Below, piece after piece: positions 17,976 to 25,697 of a stretch of 64,000 nt of DNA; position 1 is the stretch's first letter; each line of letters opens with the position of its first letter. The translations under genes and the position numbers were made by a program. The notes below the pieces were generated by a model. The model saw nothing but the letters and a program-made list of their open reading frames with translations, made no database searches and was not told where the DNA came from. This DNA is from Gemmatimonadales bacterium (GTDB lineage Bacteria; Gemmatimonadota; Gemmatimonadetes; Gemmatimonadales; JACORV01), in contig DATJUT010000063.1 of assembly GCA_035502185.1 (NCBI GenBank), forward strand, positions 53,485 through 117,484, in the 5' to 3' direction.

Positions 17976-18319
17976 CGCGCGTAGCGCCGATGCGTGGGAT
18001 GTCGCGACCACAGTCCGAGATAGACGGTTGTCAGGGCCAGGGGCACGACCGCCGCTGCCAGCACGGTGTGCGTGATGAGGATAGCGAAGTAGACAGGCCG
18101 AATCCAGCCCCGGCCGGCGAAGTGCTTCACTCCGGCGTGAGCGTGGTACCAGAGATACGAAGCGAGAAAGACCGTGGAGACGCCGAAGGCCGCCAGCATG
18201 CAGGCCTTGTGGAGCAGCGTCCGCCGGCGCCGGATCATGGCATAGCCGAGCGACAGCAAAACCGCCGTGACGCCGTTGAGCGTGGCGTTCACGGCGGGAA
18301 GATCCTCCGTCGCGATCAC
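17897..18319 (-). CDS. DUF420 membrane protein (CtaM-like oxidase assembly factor)
   Basis: A 140-residue protein with four predicted membrane segments and the DUF420 pattern: DLPAVNATLNG at the start, then LHKACMLAAF, FLASYLWYH, WIRPVYFAILITHTVLA and a C-terminal WTLPIWLYVSVTGVVV. In Staphylococcus the DUF420 protein CtaM is needed to mature an A-type terminal oxidase; the same role is likely here because it sits in the cytochrome c oxidase operon. Three conserved His (in LHK, YHAHAG, ITHT) could bind metal or haem. The GTG start overlaps the permease stop as GTGA. Confidence 0.85.
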   Translation of the reverse strand: MIATEDLPAVNATLNGVTAVLLSLGYAMIRRRRTLLHKACMLAAFGVSTVFLASYLWYHAHAGVKHFAGRGWIRPVYFAILITHTVLAAAVVPLALTTVYLGLWSRHPTHRRYARWTLPIWLYVSVTGVVVWLLLFRLSF

Positions 18320-19092
18320 CGCGTGGGCCGGCGGGAGGCCACCCACACAGCGGCACCGAACGCCAGGACCGCGCACGCCGCCGTGACGGCGAGCGAAACG
18401 CCGAAGCCGGGCCCCGTGGCGCCGGCGGACGAAAGCGCGCGCCGCAAGGCGGCCACGCCGTACGTGAGCGGGTTCACCCGCATCACGGCGCCGAGCCAGC
18501 CCGGCGCGCCTTCAACGGGAAACAGCGTGCCCGCCAGGAGCCACATCGGGATCAGGAACAGGTTCATGATGGCGTGAAAGCCCTGGGTGGAGTCGAGCCA
18601 CCAGGCGATGGCGGCGGCGAGCGCCGTGAGGCCGAAGGCGAGCAAAAACAGCACCGCCGCCAGCACGGCCAGCGCGCCCGGAGAGGCGAGCCTCAGTCCG
18701 ACCGCCGGTCCCAGCGCCAGGAACAGCGCGCTCTGCAGCACCGCCAGCGTGGTGCCGCCGAGCACCTTGCCGAGCACGATGCTCGCGCGCGGCACGGGCG
18801 CGACGAGCACCGCCTGCAGGAACCCCTCGCGCCGGTCCTCGATGATCGAGATCTCGGAGAAGATGGCGGTGAAAAGGAGAATGAGGATCACCACTCCGGG
18901 AAAAAAGTAGGCCAGGTAGCTCGTGCCCGCCGCCCCGCCGGGAGCGTGGAACGAGGGTCCGAGCCCCGAGCCGATCAGCAGCCAGAACAGCACCGGCGGG
19001 GCGAGCGCGCCCACCAGCCGGCTCGGCTGGCGGTAGAACCGGACCAACTCCCGCTGCCACAGCGTGCCCACCGCGACGAGGAAGTTTCTCAC
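18316..19092 (-). CDS. ABC-2 type transporter permease
   Basis: A 258-residue permease with six predicted membrane segments and the ABC-2 pattern (RELVRFYRQPSRLVGAL, YFFPGVVILILLF, EDRREGFLQAVLVAPVPR, NPLTYGVAALR). It should pair with the ATPase encoded immediately upstream. Both lie between ctaB and DUF420 in the oxidase operon, so they may move haem, copper or another factor needed for oxidase assembly; this is inference only. The GTG start overlaps the ATPase stop as GTGA. Confidence 0.85.
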   Translation of the reverse strand: MRNFLVAVGTLWQRELVRFYRQPSRLVGALAPPVLFWLLIGSGLGPSFHAPGGAAGTSYLAYFFPGVVILILLFTAIFSEISIIEDRREGFLQAVLVAPVPRASIVLGKVLGGTTLAVLQSALFLALGPAVGLRLASPGALAVLAAVLFLLAFGLTALAAAIAWWLDSTQGFHAIMNLFLIPMWLLAGTLFPVEGAPGWLGAVMRVNPLTYGVAALRRALSSAGATGPGFGVSLAVTAACAVLAFGAAVWVASRRPTR

Positions 19093-20054
19093 GCGCCGTC
19101 GCCTCCGTCGCCCGCATGCAGGTGACGGCCCGTGCGGTGCACGAAGACGTCGTCCAGCGTCGGCTTGCCCAGCGTGAGGCCGAGGATCGCTTCGGGAAAC
19201 GCCTCCACCAGTCGGGGCACCAGGTCGTGTCCTCGCGCGACCTCGATGCGCACCGCCCCCTCGACCACCGCGGCCGGACATCCGAACCGGGCCGCGACGG
19301 CGCCGGCCAGCCGCTCCGGGTCGGCGGTCCGCACGGTGATGACGTCGCCGCCGATCTCCGCCGTCAGCGCCGCGGGCGCGCCCAGGGCGACCAGGCGGCC
19401 TTCGTCGAGCAAGGCGATCCGGTCTCCCCGCCCGGCCTCGTCGAGCAGATGGGTGGTGACCACGGCAGTGGCCCCCGTCTCGCGGCGGACCAGGTCCAGG
19501 TAGGACCAGAACCCCCGTCGCGCGGAGGGGTCGAGCCCGGTCGTCGGCTCGTCGAGCAGCAGGAGCCCGGGGCGGTGGAGCATGCCCTTGGCCAGCTCGA
19601 CGCGGCGGGCCAGGCCGCCGGAAAGCCGCTCCACGCGCTCGCCCGCGCGGCCGGCGAGCCCGACCCGCTCGAGCGCGGCCTTGATCCGCTCCTCGAGGTC
19701 CCGGCCTCCCAGGCAGTAGAGCCGCCCCTGGTGCCGGAGGTTCTCGGCGGCCGTGAGCTTGCGGTCGAGGCTCGGGGCCTGGAACACGACCCCCATCCGC
19801 CTCCGGGCCAGCCCGGGCTGCCGCGCCACGTCGGCACCGAAAACCTCGGCCGCTCCGCCGGTGGGCAGGAGCGCGGTCGAGAGGATGCGGAACAGCGTCG
19901 TCTTGCCGCTGCCGTTGGGTCCCAGCAGGGCGACCAGCTCGCCCTGCGCGACGTCGAAGGAGATGCCGGCCAGCGCCTCGCGCGCGCCGAAGCGGTGCCG
20001 CAGGCCGCGAACGCCGACCGCGGGCTCGGTCAGCCCAGGGCCATCAGGGCGCAC
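19089..20054 (-). CDS. ABC transporter ATP-binding protein
   Basis: An ATPase of about 321 residues: Walker A GPNGSGKTT, Q-loop in VVFQAPSLD, signature LSGGLARRVELAKGM, Walker B LLLLDEPTTGLD and switch His in VVTTHLLDEA are all intact. The C-terminal 80 residues form the regulatory extension common in ABC-2 ATPases of the DrrA/NodI type. It partners the permease downstream. The GTG at 20054 overlaps the ctaB end by 25 bases; a CTG at 20033 would give a 4-base CTGA overlap and 314 residues. Confidence 0.88.
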   Translation of the reverse strand: MRPDGPGLTEPAVGVRGLRHRFGAREALAGISFDVAQGELVALLGPNGSGKTTLFRILSTALLPTGGAAEVFGADVARQPGLARRRMGVVFQAPSLDRKLTAAENLRHQGRLYCLGGRDLEERIKAALERVGLAGRAGERVERLSGGLARRVELAKGMLHRPGLLLLDEPTTGLDPSARRGFWSYLDLVRRETGATAVVTTHLLDEAGRGDRIALLDEGRLVALGAPAALTAEIGGDVITVRTADPERLAGAVAARFGCPAAVVEGAVRIEVARGHDLVPRLVEAFPEAILGLTLGKPTLDDVFVHRTGRHLHAGDGGDGA

Positions 20055-20962
20055 AAGGCGGGCAGGTAGATCAGGGAGTAGCGGAACAGGAAGGTGGCGC
20101 ACGCGTGATTGCCGGGGCTCGCGGCGAGCCGGACGCCGTAGTAGACGAAGCCGCCGCCCAGCGCCAGCGCGCCGAAGAAGTACAGCGGACCGGCCATCCC
20201 GAGCGGCGTGGGCAAGAGACTCACCACCAGCAGCGCGAGCGCGTACAGCACCGACTGGCGACCGGTGCTGGCGCCGCCGGGGTCCTCGACCGACAGCACC
20301 CGGAAGCCGGCACGCGCGTAGTCCTTGCGGTACAGCGCCGCCAGGGCGAGGAAATGCGGCATTTGCCAGAAGAACAGGATCAGGAACAGCACCCAGGCGC
20401 CCGGGTCCAGGCGGCCGCGGGCCGCCGCCCAACCGATCATGGGCGGGATGGCCCCCGGCACCGCGCCGACCACCGTCGCGAGCGAGGTGAGCCGCTTCAG
20501 GGGCGTGTAGACGAGCAGGTAGCTCGCGGCCGTGAGGGCGGCGAGCAGGGCGGCCAGCGGAGTCACGGCGGCGGCCAGGTAGGCCGTGCCCGCGACGCCG
20601 AGTACGGCGCCGAAGGCGAGGCTCTCCCGCGGCGTCAGCCGGCCGGAGGGCAGCGGCCGGCGCACCGTCCGCTTCATCACCGCGTCGAGGTCGCGCTCGA
20701 CCCACTGGTTGAGGGTGCTGGCGGCGCCGGCCACGAGCGCGGTCCCGAGCAGGGTGCGGAGCAAAGCCAGCACGTCCACCGCGCCGTGGGCCGCGGCGAG
20801 GAAGCCCACCAGCGCGGTCAGCACCACGTTGAACGTGATCTCGGGCTTGGTGAGCGTGAAGAACGCGGCGAGCCTGCGGCGGCCGGGGGCGGCCGGCGCC
20901 GGGGTAGGGACCGGGGCGGGGGGCGGAGGCGCGACCGCCGCGCCGCCGGAAAGCGCGGTCAT
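20030..20962 (-). CDS. ctaB: Protoheme IX farnesyltransferase (haem O synthase)
   Basis: A 310-residue UbiA-family prenyltransferase that adds a farnesyl group to haem B to make haem O. Both Asp-rich regions are visible: NQWVERDLDAVMKRTVRRPL (about residues 81-100) and the second around YRKDYARAGFRVLSVED. Eight or nine membrane helices are predicted, with a Pro/Ala-rich N-terminal tail before LTKPEITFNVV. It is coupled to ctaA by an ATGA overlap; together they supply haem A to the oxidase encoded upstream. Confidence 0.93.
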   Translation of the reverse strand: MTALSGGAAVAPPPPAPVPTPAPAAPGRRRLAAFFTLTKPEITFNVVLTALVGFLAAAHGAVDVLALLRTLLGTALVAGAASTLNQWVERDLDAVMKRTVRRPLPSGRLTPRESLAFGAVLGVAGTAYLAAAVTPLAALLAALTAASYLLVYTPLKRLTSLATVVGAVPGAIPPMIGWAAARGRLDPGAWVLFLILFFWQMPHFLALAALYRKDYARAGFRVLSVEDPGGASTGRQSVLYALALLVVSLLPTPLGMAGPLYFFGALALGGGFVYYGVRLAASPGNHACATFLFRYSLIYLPALCALMALG

Positions 20963-21927
20963 GCCGCGGTCGAGGCCGGGGAGCTGCTCCGGTCCGAGGG
21001 CAGCGGCGCCAGCAGGCGCGTCGCGCGCAGCGCCAGCACCAGCGCCGTCGCCAGCACCAGCGCGCCCGACAGGACGTGCGCCGTGGTGGGGACGACCGCG
21101 CGCTTCGTCCAGATGATGGCCGCGCCCAGGTAGACCTGCCATGCGAGCAGCAGGGCGAGCAGCAGCGCGGGCCGGCGCAGGCCGGGCACGGAGCCGTGGC
21201 GCCGCATCGCGGCCGCGACGGTCCAGATCAGGCACAGCGCCACCAGCAGCGCGCCGGCGCGGTGCAGCAGCTGATAGGCGACCGGCGTGGACATCAGGCC
21301 CGCCGCGGGCCACAGCCGCCCGAACGCGAGCGGAAAGTCGGGGACCGCGAGACCCGCGCCGGAGTGGCGCACCACGGCCCCGACCAGGATCTGCAGATAG
21401 ACCACCGCGACCGCCACCCGCGTCAGGGCACGAAGCGACGGCGCGCCGGCGTCGGGCGCGCGCGGCGGGGCCTCCATCCAGCCGGCGGACGTCACCAGGG
21501 CGATGGTCACCGTGAGGCACAGGACGATCTGTGCCAGGCCGGCGTGCGACACGGCGAGGGCCAGCGGCAGCCTCCGCAGCACCGTCAGGCCGCCGAGGAC
21601 GCCCTGCAGCGACACCGCGGTGAGCGTGATCAGGCCCAGCCAGCGCACCCAGCGGCGGGGCTCGGACCGCCACAGCCACACCGCCAGCACGATCGTCAGC
21701 AGGCCGATGGTGGCGCCCGCCATCCGGTGGCCGTGCTCGAACAGCACCCCGCCGGTCATCCGCGGAAAGACCTGCCCGTACGACAACGGCCAGTCGGGCA
21801 CGGCCAGCGCGGAGCCGGTGCTGGTGACCAGGCCGCCGATGAAGATCAGCACCGCGGTGGCGCACGCCACCCCGACCGCGTAGCGGTGCAGCCCGGGCCG
21901 GTACGCGAGGAGGTCCGGCCCGCTCAC
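20959..21927 (-). CDS. ctaA: Haem A synthase (COX15/CtaA family)
   Basis: A 322-residue eight-helix membrane protein that oxidises haem O to haem A. The four expected His sites are present: FEHGHRMAGATIG, AVSHAGLAQ, YQLLHRAGALL and PTTAHVLSG. The repeats VVRHSGAGLAVPDFPLAFG and VTSTGSALAVPDWPLSYG show the internal duplication of the family. The GTG start overlaps the preceding small gene as GTGA. Confidence 0.93.
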   Translation of the reverse strand: MSGPDLLAYRPGLHRYAVGVACATAVLIFIGGLVTSTGSALAVPDWPLSYGQVFPRMTGGVLFEHGHRMAGATIGLLTIVLAVWLWRSEPRRWVRWLGLITLTAVSLQGVLGGLTVLRRLPLALAVSHAGLAQIVLCLTVTIALVTSAGWMEAPPRAPDAGAPSLRALTRVAVAVVYLQILVGAVVRHSGAGLAVPDFPLAFGRLWPAAGLMSTPVAYQLLHRAGALLVALCLIWTVAAAMRRHGSVPGLRRPALLLALLLAWQVYLGAAIIWTKRAVVPTTAHVLSGALVLATALVLALRATRLLAPLPSDRSSSPASTAA

Positions 21928-22112
21928 TTGCCCAGGAATCTCCGCAGGAACCTCAGGTAGACGGCGAAGCCGACGGCGAAGGCGGCGAAGGCGATGGAGG
22001 ATGCCAGGCTCCAGGTCGAGCCGCTCCGCTGGTAGTCGTGCCATCCCCACGCGGCGAAGAAGGCGCAGAAGACGATCGCGGTGACGATCAGGACCTTGTG
22101 GAAGTTGATCAC
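21924..22112 (-). CDS. Small two-span membrane protein of the oxidase operon
   Basis: A 62-residue protein with two predicted membrane helices (residues 7-22 and 36-53) and a basic C-terminus LRFLRRFLGK. It is not recognised. It overlaps the subunit IV gene and ctaA by GTGA on both sides, so it is certainly translated with them. A small oxidase subunit or assembly peptide is the natural guess, without sequence proof. Confidence 0.65.
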   Translation of the reverse strand: MINFHKVLIVTAIVFCAFFAAWGWHDYQRSGSTWSLASSIAFAAFAVGFAVYLRFLRRFLGK

Positions 22113-22387
22113 GGTCCCCGGAATCCGTGCATGACGGCCACCACGAGTATAACCGCCAGGGGGAGCGGCGCCAGCACCACGTACAGCAGGCGCTTGGGCT
22201 CGAACTTGAGGTGCATGAAGTAGAGGGCCACGAGCAACGCCTTCCACAGCGCCAGGAAGACCAGCGAGACGATCATCAGGCGGCGCGGCAGGCGGAAGTA
22301 CACGATGGCGACCTCGACCATCGTCAGGATCGCGAGCAGCCCCCAGACGGCGACGTAGTTCGGTGCCTTGTGCTCGGCAGCGTCCAT
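22109..22387 (-). CDS. Cytochrome c oxidase subunit IV (prokaryotic type)
   Basis: A 92-residue protein with three membrane helices and the COX4_pro pattern: an N-terminal Asn-Tyr (HKAPNYVAVWGLLA), the helix IVSLVFLALWKALLVALYFMH and then LKFEPKRLLY. It is a small accessory subunit of the oxidase. It follows the subunit III gene after nine bases and overlaps the 62-residue gene downstream as GTGA. Confidence 0.85.
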   Translation of the reverse strand: MDAAEHKAPNYVAVWGLLAILTMVEVAIVYFRLPRRLMIVSLVFLALWKALLVALYFMHLKFEPKRLLYVVLAPLPLAVILVVAVMHGFRGP

Positions 22388-22396
22388 GGCCGGTCC

Positions 22397-23005
22397 CTAG
22401 ATGAGATAGACGATGGTGAACAGGATGATCCAGACCAGGTCCACGAAGTGCCAGTACAGCCCGATGGTCTCGATGCCCTGGAACTTCCCGCCCGCGTACT
22501 TGCCGCGGAACGCCCGGATGGTCACCCAGATCATGCTGAGCACGCCGCAGGTGACGTGGAACCCGTGGAAGCCGGTCATCGTGTAGAAGGTGGCGCCGAA
22601 CAGCCCGGAGCTGGGCAGGAAGCCCTTCTCGATCAGATGGTGGTACTCGAACGCCTGGACCGAAACGAAGGTCGCGCCCCCGAGCACCGTGAGCAGCAGC
22701 CAGCGCCTGAGGCCGGCCTGGTCGTCGCGCGTGGCGGCGGCGTACGCCTTCACCATCGAGACGCTGGAGCAGATCAGGATGAAGGTGTTGATCGCCGTGA
22801 CCGGGATGGCCAGCACGGAGCGCGGCTCCGGCCACTGGGCCGCCGTCCCCCACCGCAGGATGATGTAGGAGCCGATCAGGGCGGTGAAGAACATCACCTC
22901 CGAAACGAGGAAGACCCACATCCCCAGCTTCTGGGTGTGGACGCCGACGGCGCCCTGGGCGTGCTCGCCGCCCGCCATCCCGTGCGTCGCCGCGTGGGCG
23001 GTCAT
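22397..23005 (-). CDS. coxC: Cytochrome c oxidase subunit III
   Basis: A 202-residue five-helix form of subunit III, shorter than the seven-helix mitochondrial type. Typical motifs are present: KLGMWVFLVSEVMFFTALIG, FEYHHLIEKG, FYTMTGFHGFHVTCG and WHFVDLVWIILF. The Glu of the SEVMFF helix corresponds to the conserved carboxylate of this subunit. The ATG overlaps the coxA stop as ATGA. Confidence 0.93.
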   Translation of the reverse strand: MTAHAATHGMAGGEHAQGAVGVHTQKLGMWVFLVSEVMFFTALIGSYIILRWGTAAQWPEPRSVLAIPVTAINTFILICSSVSMVKAYAAATRDDQAGLRRWLLLTVLGGATFVSVQAFEYHHLIEKGFLPSSGLFGATFYTMTGFHGFHVTCGVLSMIWVTIRAFRGKYAGGKFQGIETIGLYWHFVDLVWIILFTIVYLI

Positions 23006-24747
23006 CGACGGCCCTCCGGAACGGAGGGAAGCGGCTGGTTCACCGGGACGTAGTCCTGCGCCGCGCCCGGCAGGCTGAACTCGTACGGGCCGTGGTAAAC
23101 GGTCGGGGTGGTCGCGAAGTTCCCGTGCGGCGGCGGCGAGGGCACCGTCCACTCGAGCCCGCAGTCGTGCCACGGGTTGATGTCGGCCTGCTTCCCGCGG
23201 GCCAGCGTGCGGACGATGTTCCACGCCATCACCAGCTGCGAGGCGAACAGCAGGAACGCGCTGATCGAGATGAAGACGTTGATCGGCTGCATCGGTCGGA
23301 GGTAGTCGTACACGGTGGGGTCGTAGATCCGCCGCATCTCCCCGCCGATGCCGAGGATGTGCATCGGGAAGAAGGTGAGGTTGTAGAAGACGAAGGTCAG
23401 CGCGAAGTGGACCTTGCCCAGCCGCTCGTCGAGCTGCTTGCCGAACATCTTCGGGAACCAGAAATACACGCCCGCGTAGATCGCGAACAGGCTGCCGCCG
23501 AACAGCACGTAGTGGATGTGCGCGACGATGAAGTAGGTGCCGTGGATGTACATGTCCACCGGCGTGGAGGCCATGAAGATCCCCGACAGCCCGCCGATGA
23601 TGAACATCGACACGAAGGCGATGGCGTTCAGCATCGGCGTGGTGAAGTGGATGCTGCCGCGCCACATCGTGCCGAGCCAGTTGAACACCTTGATGGCCGA
23701 GGGGACCGCGATCACGATGGTCGAGACCATGAAGGCGCTGGCCAGGGTGGGGTTCATCCCGCTCTGGAACATGTGATGGCCCCAGACGATGAACCCGAGG
23801 AAGGCGATGGCGATCATCGCCCACACCATCGAGGTGTACCCGAAGATCGGCTTCCGGGCGCCGTTGGCGATGACGTCCGAGACGATCCCCATCGCCGGGA
23901 GGATGAGGATGTAGACCTCGGGGTGCCCGAAGAACCAGAACAGGTGCTGCCACATCAGCGGCTGCCCGCCGGCCGCCGGCAGGTAGAAGTGCGTCCCGAT
24001 GGTCTGGTCGAAGAACAGCATGATCACGGCGCCGGCCAGCACCGGCACCGCGAGGATCGCCAGCACCGCCGTGATGAACAGCGCCCACACCGAGAGCGGC
24101 AGGCGGAACCAGGTCATCCCCGGCGCGCGGAGGTTGATGACGGTGGTGATGTAGTTGACCGAGCCCAGCAGCGAGGAGGCGCCGAACACCACGATGCTCA
24201 GGCACCACAGCTGCTGGCCGAGGTGCACGCCGGTGTAGTCGGGGCTGTTCGACAGCGGCGCGTACACCGTCCACCCCGCGATCGACATGCCGCCCAGCAC
24301 GAACAGGCTGGCCAGCATCAGCAGGCCCGAGGGGATCATCAGCCAGAACGACCACATGTTCAGGCGCGGGAACGCCATGTCCGGCGCGCCGATCTTGAGC
24401 GGGATCAGGTAGTTGGCGAACACCCCCACCAGGAGCGGCATCACGGCGAAGAAAATCATGAACGTGCCGTGCATCGTCACCAGCCCGATGTACGTCTTGG
24501 GCGAGACCACGCCGCCGGGCGCCACGCCCTCCGGCAGCCAGCCCCCGAGCGGCATCGGCTGGCCCGGGAAGCCGAGCTGCCAGCGGATCCCCATCGCCAG
24601 CAGCCCGCCCACGAGCAGGAAGAACAGGCTCAGGAACAGGAACTGGATGCCGATGATCTTGTGGTCGGTCGAGAAGACGTACTTGCGGACGAACGACCGG
24701 TCGTCGGCGTGCACGTGCCCGGGCAGGGCGGTCCCCGCGGCGGTCAT
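23002..24747 (-). CDS. coxA: Cytochrome c oxidase subunit I (A-type, aa3)
   Basis: A 581-residue haem-copper oxidase subunit with 12 or more helices, which reduces oxygen and pumps protons. The motif WFFGHPEVYILILP contains the CuB His, the cross-linked Tyr and the A1-type channel Glu; WGHHMFQSG carries the other two CuB His. HIHYVLFGG holds the high-spin haem and low-spin haem ligands, and TMHGTFMIFF the first low-spin ligand. This marks an A-family, probably A1, enzyme. It is coupled to coxB by ATGA. Confidence 0.96.
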   Translation of the reverse strand: MTAAGTALPGHVHADDRSFVRKYVFSTDHKIIGIQFLFLSLFFLLVGGLLAMGIRWQLGFPGQPMPLGGWLPEGVAPGGVVSPKTYIGLVTMHGTFMIFFAVMPLLVGVFANYLIPLKIGAPDMAFPRLNMWSFWLMIPSGLLMLASLFVLGGMSIAGWTVYAPLSNSPDYTGVHLGQQLWCLSIVVFGASSLLGSVNYITTVINLRAPGMTWFRLPLSVWALFITAVLAILAVPVLAGAVIMLFFDQTIGTHFYLPAAGGQPLMWQHLFWFFGHPEVYILILPAMGIVSDVIANGARKPIFGYTSMVWAMIAIAFLGFIVWGHHMFQSGMNPTLASAFMVSTIVIAVPSAIKVFNWLGTMWRGSIHFTTPMLNAIAFVSMFIIGGLSGIFMASTPVDMYIHGTYFIVAHIHYVLFGGSLFAIYAGVYFWFPKMFGKQLDERLGKVHFALTFVFYNLTFFPMHILGIGGEMRRIYDPTVYDYLRPMQPINVFISISAFLLFASQLVMAWNIVRTLARGKQADINPWHDCGLEWTVPSPPPHGNFATTPTVYHGPYEFSLPGAAQDYVPVNQPLPSVPEGRR

Positions 24748-25463
24748 TGGGCGCCCTTTCCACTAGTAGTAGGGGCGGCGGCGGCGGCCGAGTCGGCCGC
24801 CGTGGCCTCGCCCTGGCTCACCAGCCAGGCCGCGTAGTCCTGCGGCGAGTGCACGATCACCACGCCGCGCATCCGGTAGTGTCCCAGGCCGCACAGCTCC
24901 GAGCACGCCAGCTCGAAGGTCCCGGTGCGCGTCGGCCGGATCCACATCCGGATGTTCATCCCCGGCACGAGGTCCTGCTTCAGCCGGAACGCCGGGATGA
25001 ACAGGCTGTGCACCACGTCGCGCGCCGTCATCTCGAGCACGTAGTCGCGGTTCACCACCAGGTGGATCGAGTCCTTCTTCAGGAAGTCGTCGTCCGTCCC
25101 CAGCTTCCCGTCGGGGCCCGGGTAGGTCACGTGCCACTCGAACTGCTTCGCCTCGAGGCCGAGATGCGCCGCGTCGCGCGGATACGTGTCGGCGTCCTTG
25201 ATCTTCGACCACAGCGGCTGGCTGACGAGGGCGAGCGTGACCAGGATGACTGCGGGGATGGCCGTCCAGACGATCTCGGCCTTGGTGCTGCCCTCCACGT
25301 AGGTCGCCGTCCGCCCGCTCCGCTTGCGGTAGCGCACCAGGAAGACCAGCAGCGTCGCCTCGACCAGGACGAATACGGCGCCGGTGATGTACAGGATGAC
25401 GTAGAACAGCGAGTCGACCTTGCCGCCCACGCTGGACGCGTTGCCCGGGAACCACCAGTGCAT
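24744..25463 (-). CDS. coxB: Cytochrome c oxidase subunit II
   Basis: A 239-residue subunit with two N-terminal membrane helices and a periplasmic cupredoxin domain. The dinuclear CuA site is complete: His in RDVVHSLFIP, then CSELCGLGHYRM with two Cys, Glu, His and Met. No fused cytochrome c domain is present, so an external cytochrome c or another donor delivers electrons. The C-terminus is Ala/Thr-rich. It is the first gene of the operon, with a promoter candidate 95 bases upstream. Confidence 0.95.
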   Translation of the reverse strand: MHWWFPGNASSVGGKVDSLFYVILYITGAVFVLVEATLLVFLVRYRKRSGRTATYVEGSTKAEIVWTAIPAVILVTLALVSQPLWSKIKDADTYPRDAAHLGLEAKQFEWHVTYPGPDGKLGTDDDFLKKDSIHLVVNRDYVLEMTARDVVHSLFIPAFRLKQDLVPGMNIRMWIRPTRTGTFELACSELCGLGHYRMRGVVIVHSPQDYAAWLVSQGEATAADSAAAAAPTTSGKGAQ

Positions 25464-25556
25464 CAGGCTGTCTCCGCCGTGATCCAGGCCTCCCCGGAAC
25501 GGGGCCGGCCGCGCGAAAGGACGTTTGAGAGTGATTGTCGTGTCGAGTCGCGGTGA

Positions 25557-25585
25557 AAAGTAACAGCGGGAACGCCGGCTGTCAT
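25557..25585 (-). promoter_or_regulatory. Candidate promoter of the oxidase operon
   Basis: On the minus strand ATGACA (25585-25580), five of six matches to the -35 consensus, is followed after 17 bases by TACTTT (25562-25557). It lies about 95 bases before the coxB ATG. Confidence 0.45.
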
Positions 25586-25586
25586 T

Positions 25587-25625
25587 GGGGGCGGAAGCCG
25601 TGGAGCGGTCGGGACTTCCGCCCCC
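25587..25625. repeat. 11-base inverted repeat in the coxB/permease intergenic region
   Basis: GGGGGCGGAAG at 25587-25597 is repeated in inverted orientation (CTTCCGCCCCC) at 25615-25625 with 17 bases between. It borders the -35 box of the oxidase promoter and the palindrome at 25628, and could be an operator or a hairpin. Confidence 0.5.
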
Positions 25626-25627
25626 TC

Positions 25628-25645
25628 ATGTTCGCCGGCGAACAT
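25628..25645. promoter_or_regulatory. 18-base perfect palindrome, candidate operator
   Basis: ATGTTCGCCGGCGAACAT is perfectly self-complementary. It lies between the divergent oxidase operon and the APC permease, with the half-site ATGTTCGC repeated at 25688-25695. The symmetry fits a dimeric regulator; the regulator is not identified. Confidence 0.5.
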
Positions 25646-25686
25646 GCGGGAGGGCGCAGGCTTGCGGGGGGTCCGGGCGGCCGGGT

Positions 25687-25692
25687 TATGTT
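25687..25692 (+). promoter_or_regulatory. -10-like element just before the APC permease start
   Basis: TATGTT ends five bases before the GTG at 25698. If used, the transcript would start at or inside the start codon and be leaderless. No Shine-Dalgarno is seen. Confidence 0.35.
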
Positions 25693-25697
25693 CGCGC

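Noticed and set aside
23092-24837. Plus-strand open frame opposite coxA
   Set aside because: His/Arg/Glu-rich shadow sequence; coxA on the minus strand has all haem and copper ligands.
25628-25645. Reading the palindrome as a LexA box
   Set aside because: Known LexA boxes have GAAC-N4-GTTC or direct GTTC repeats; here the order is GTTC-N6-GAAC, so the regulator cannot be named.
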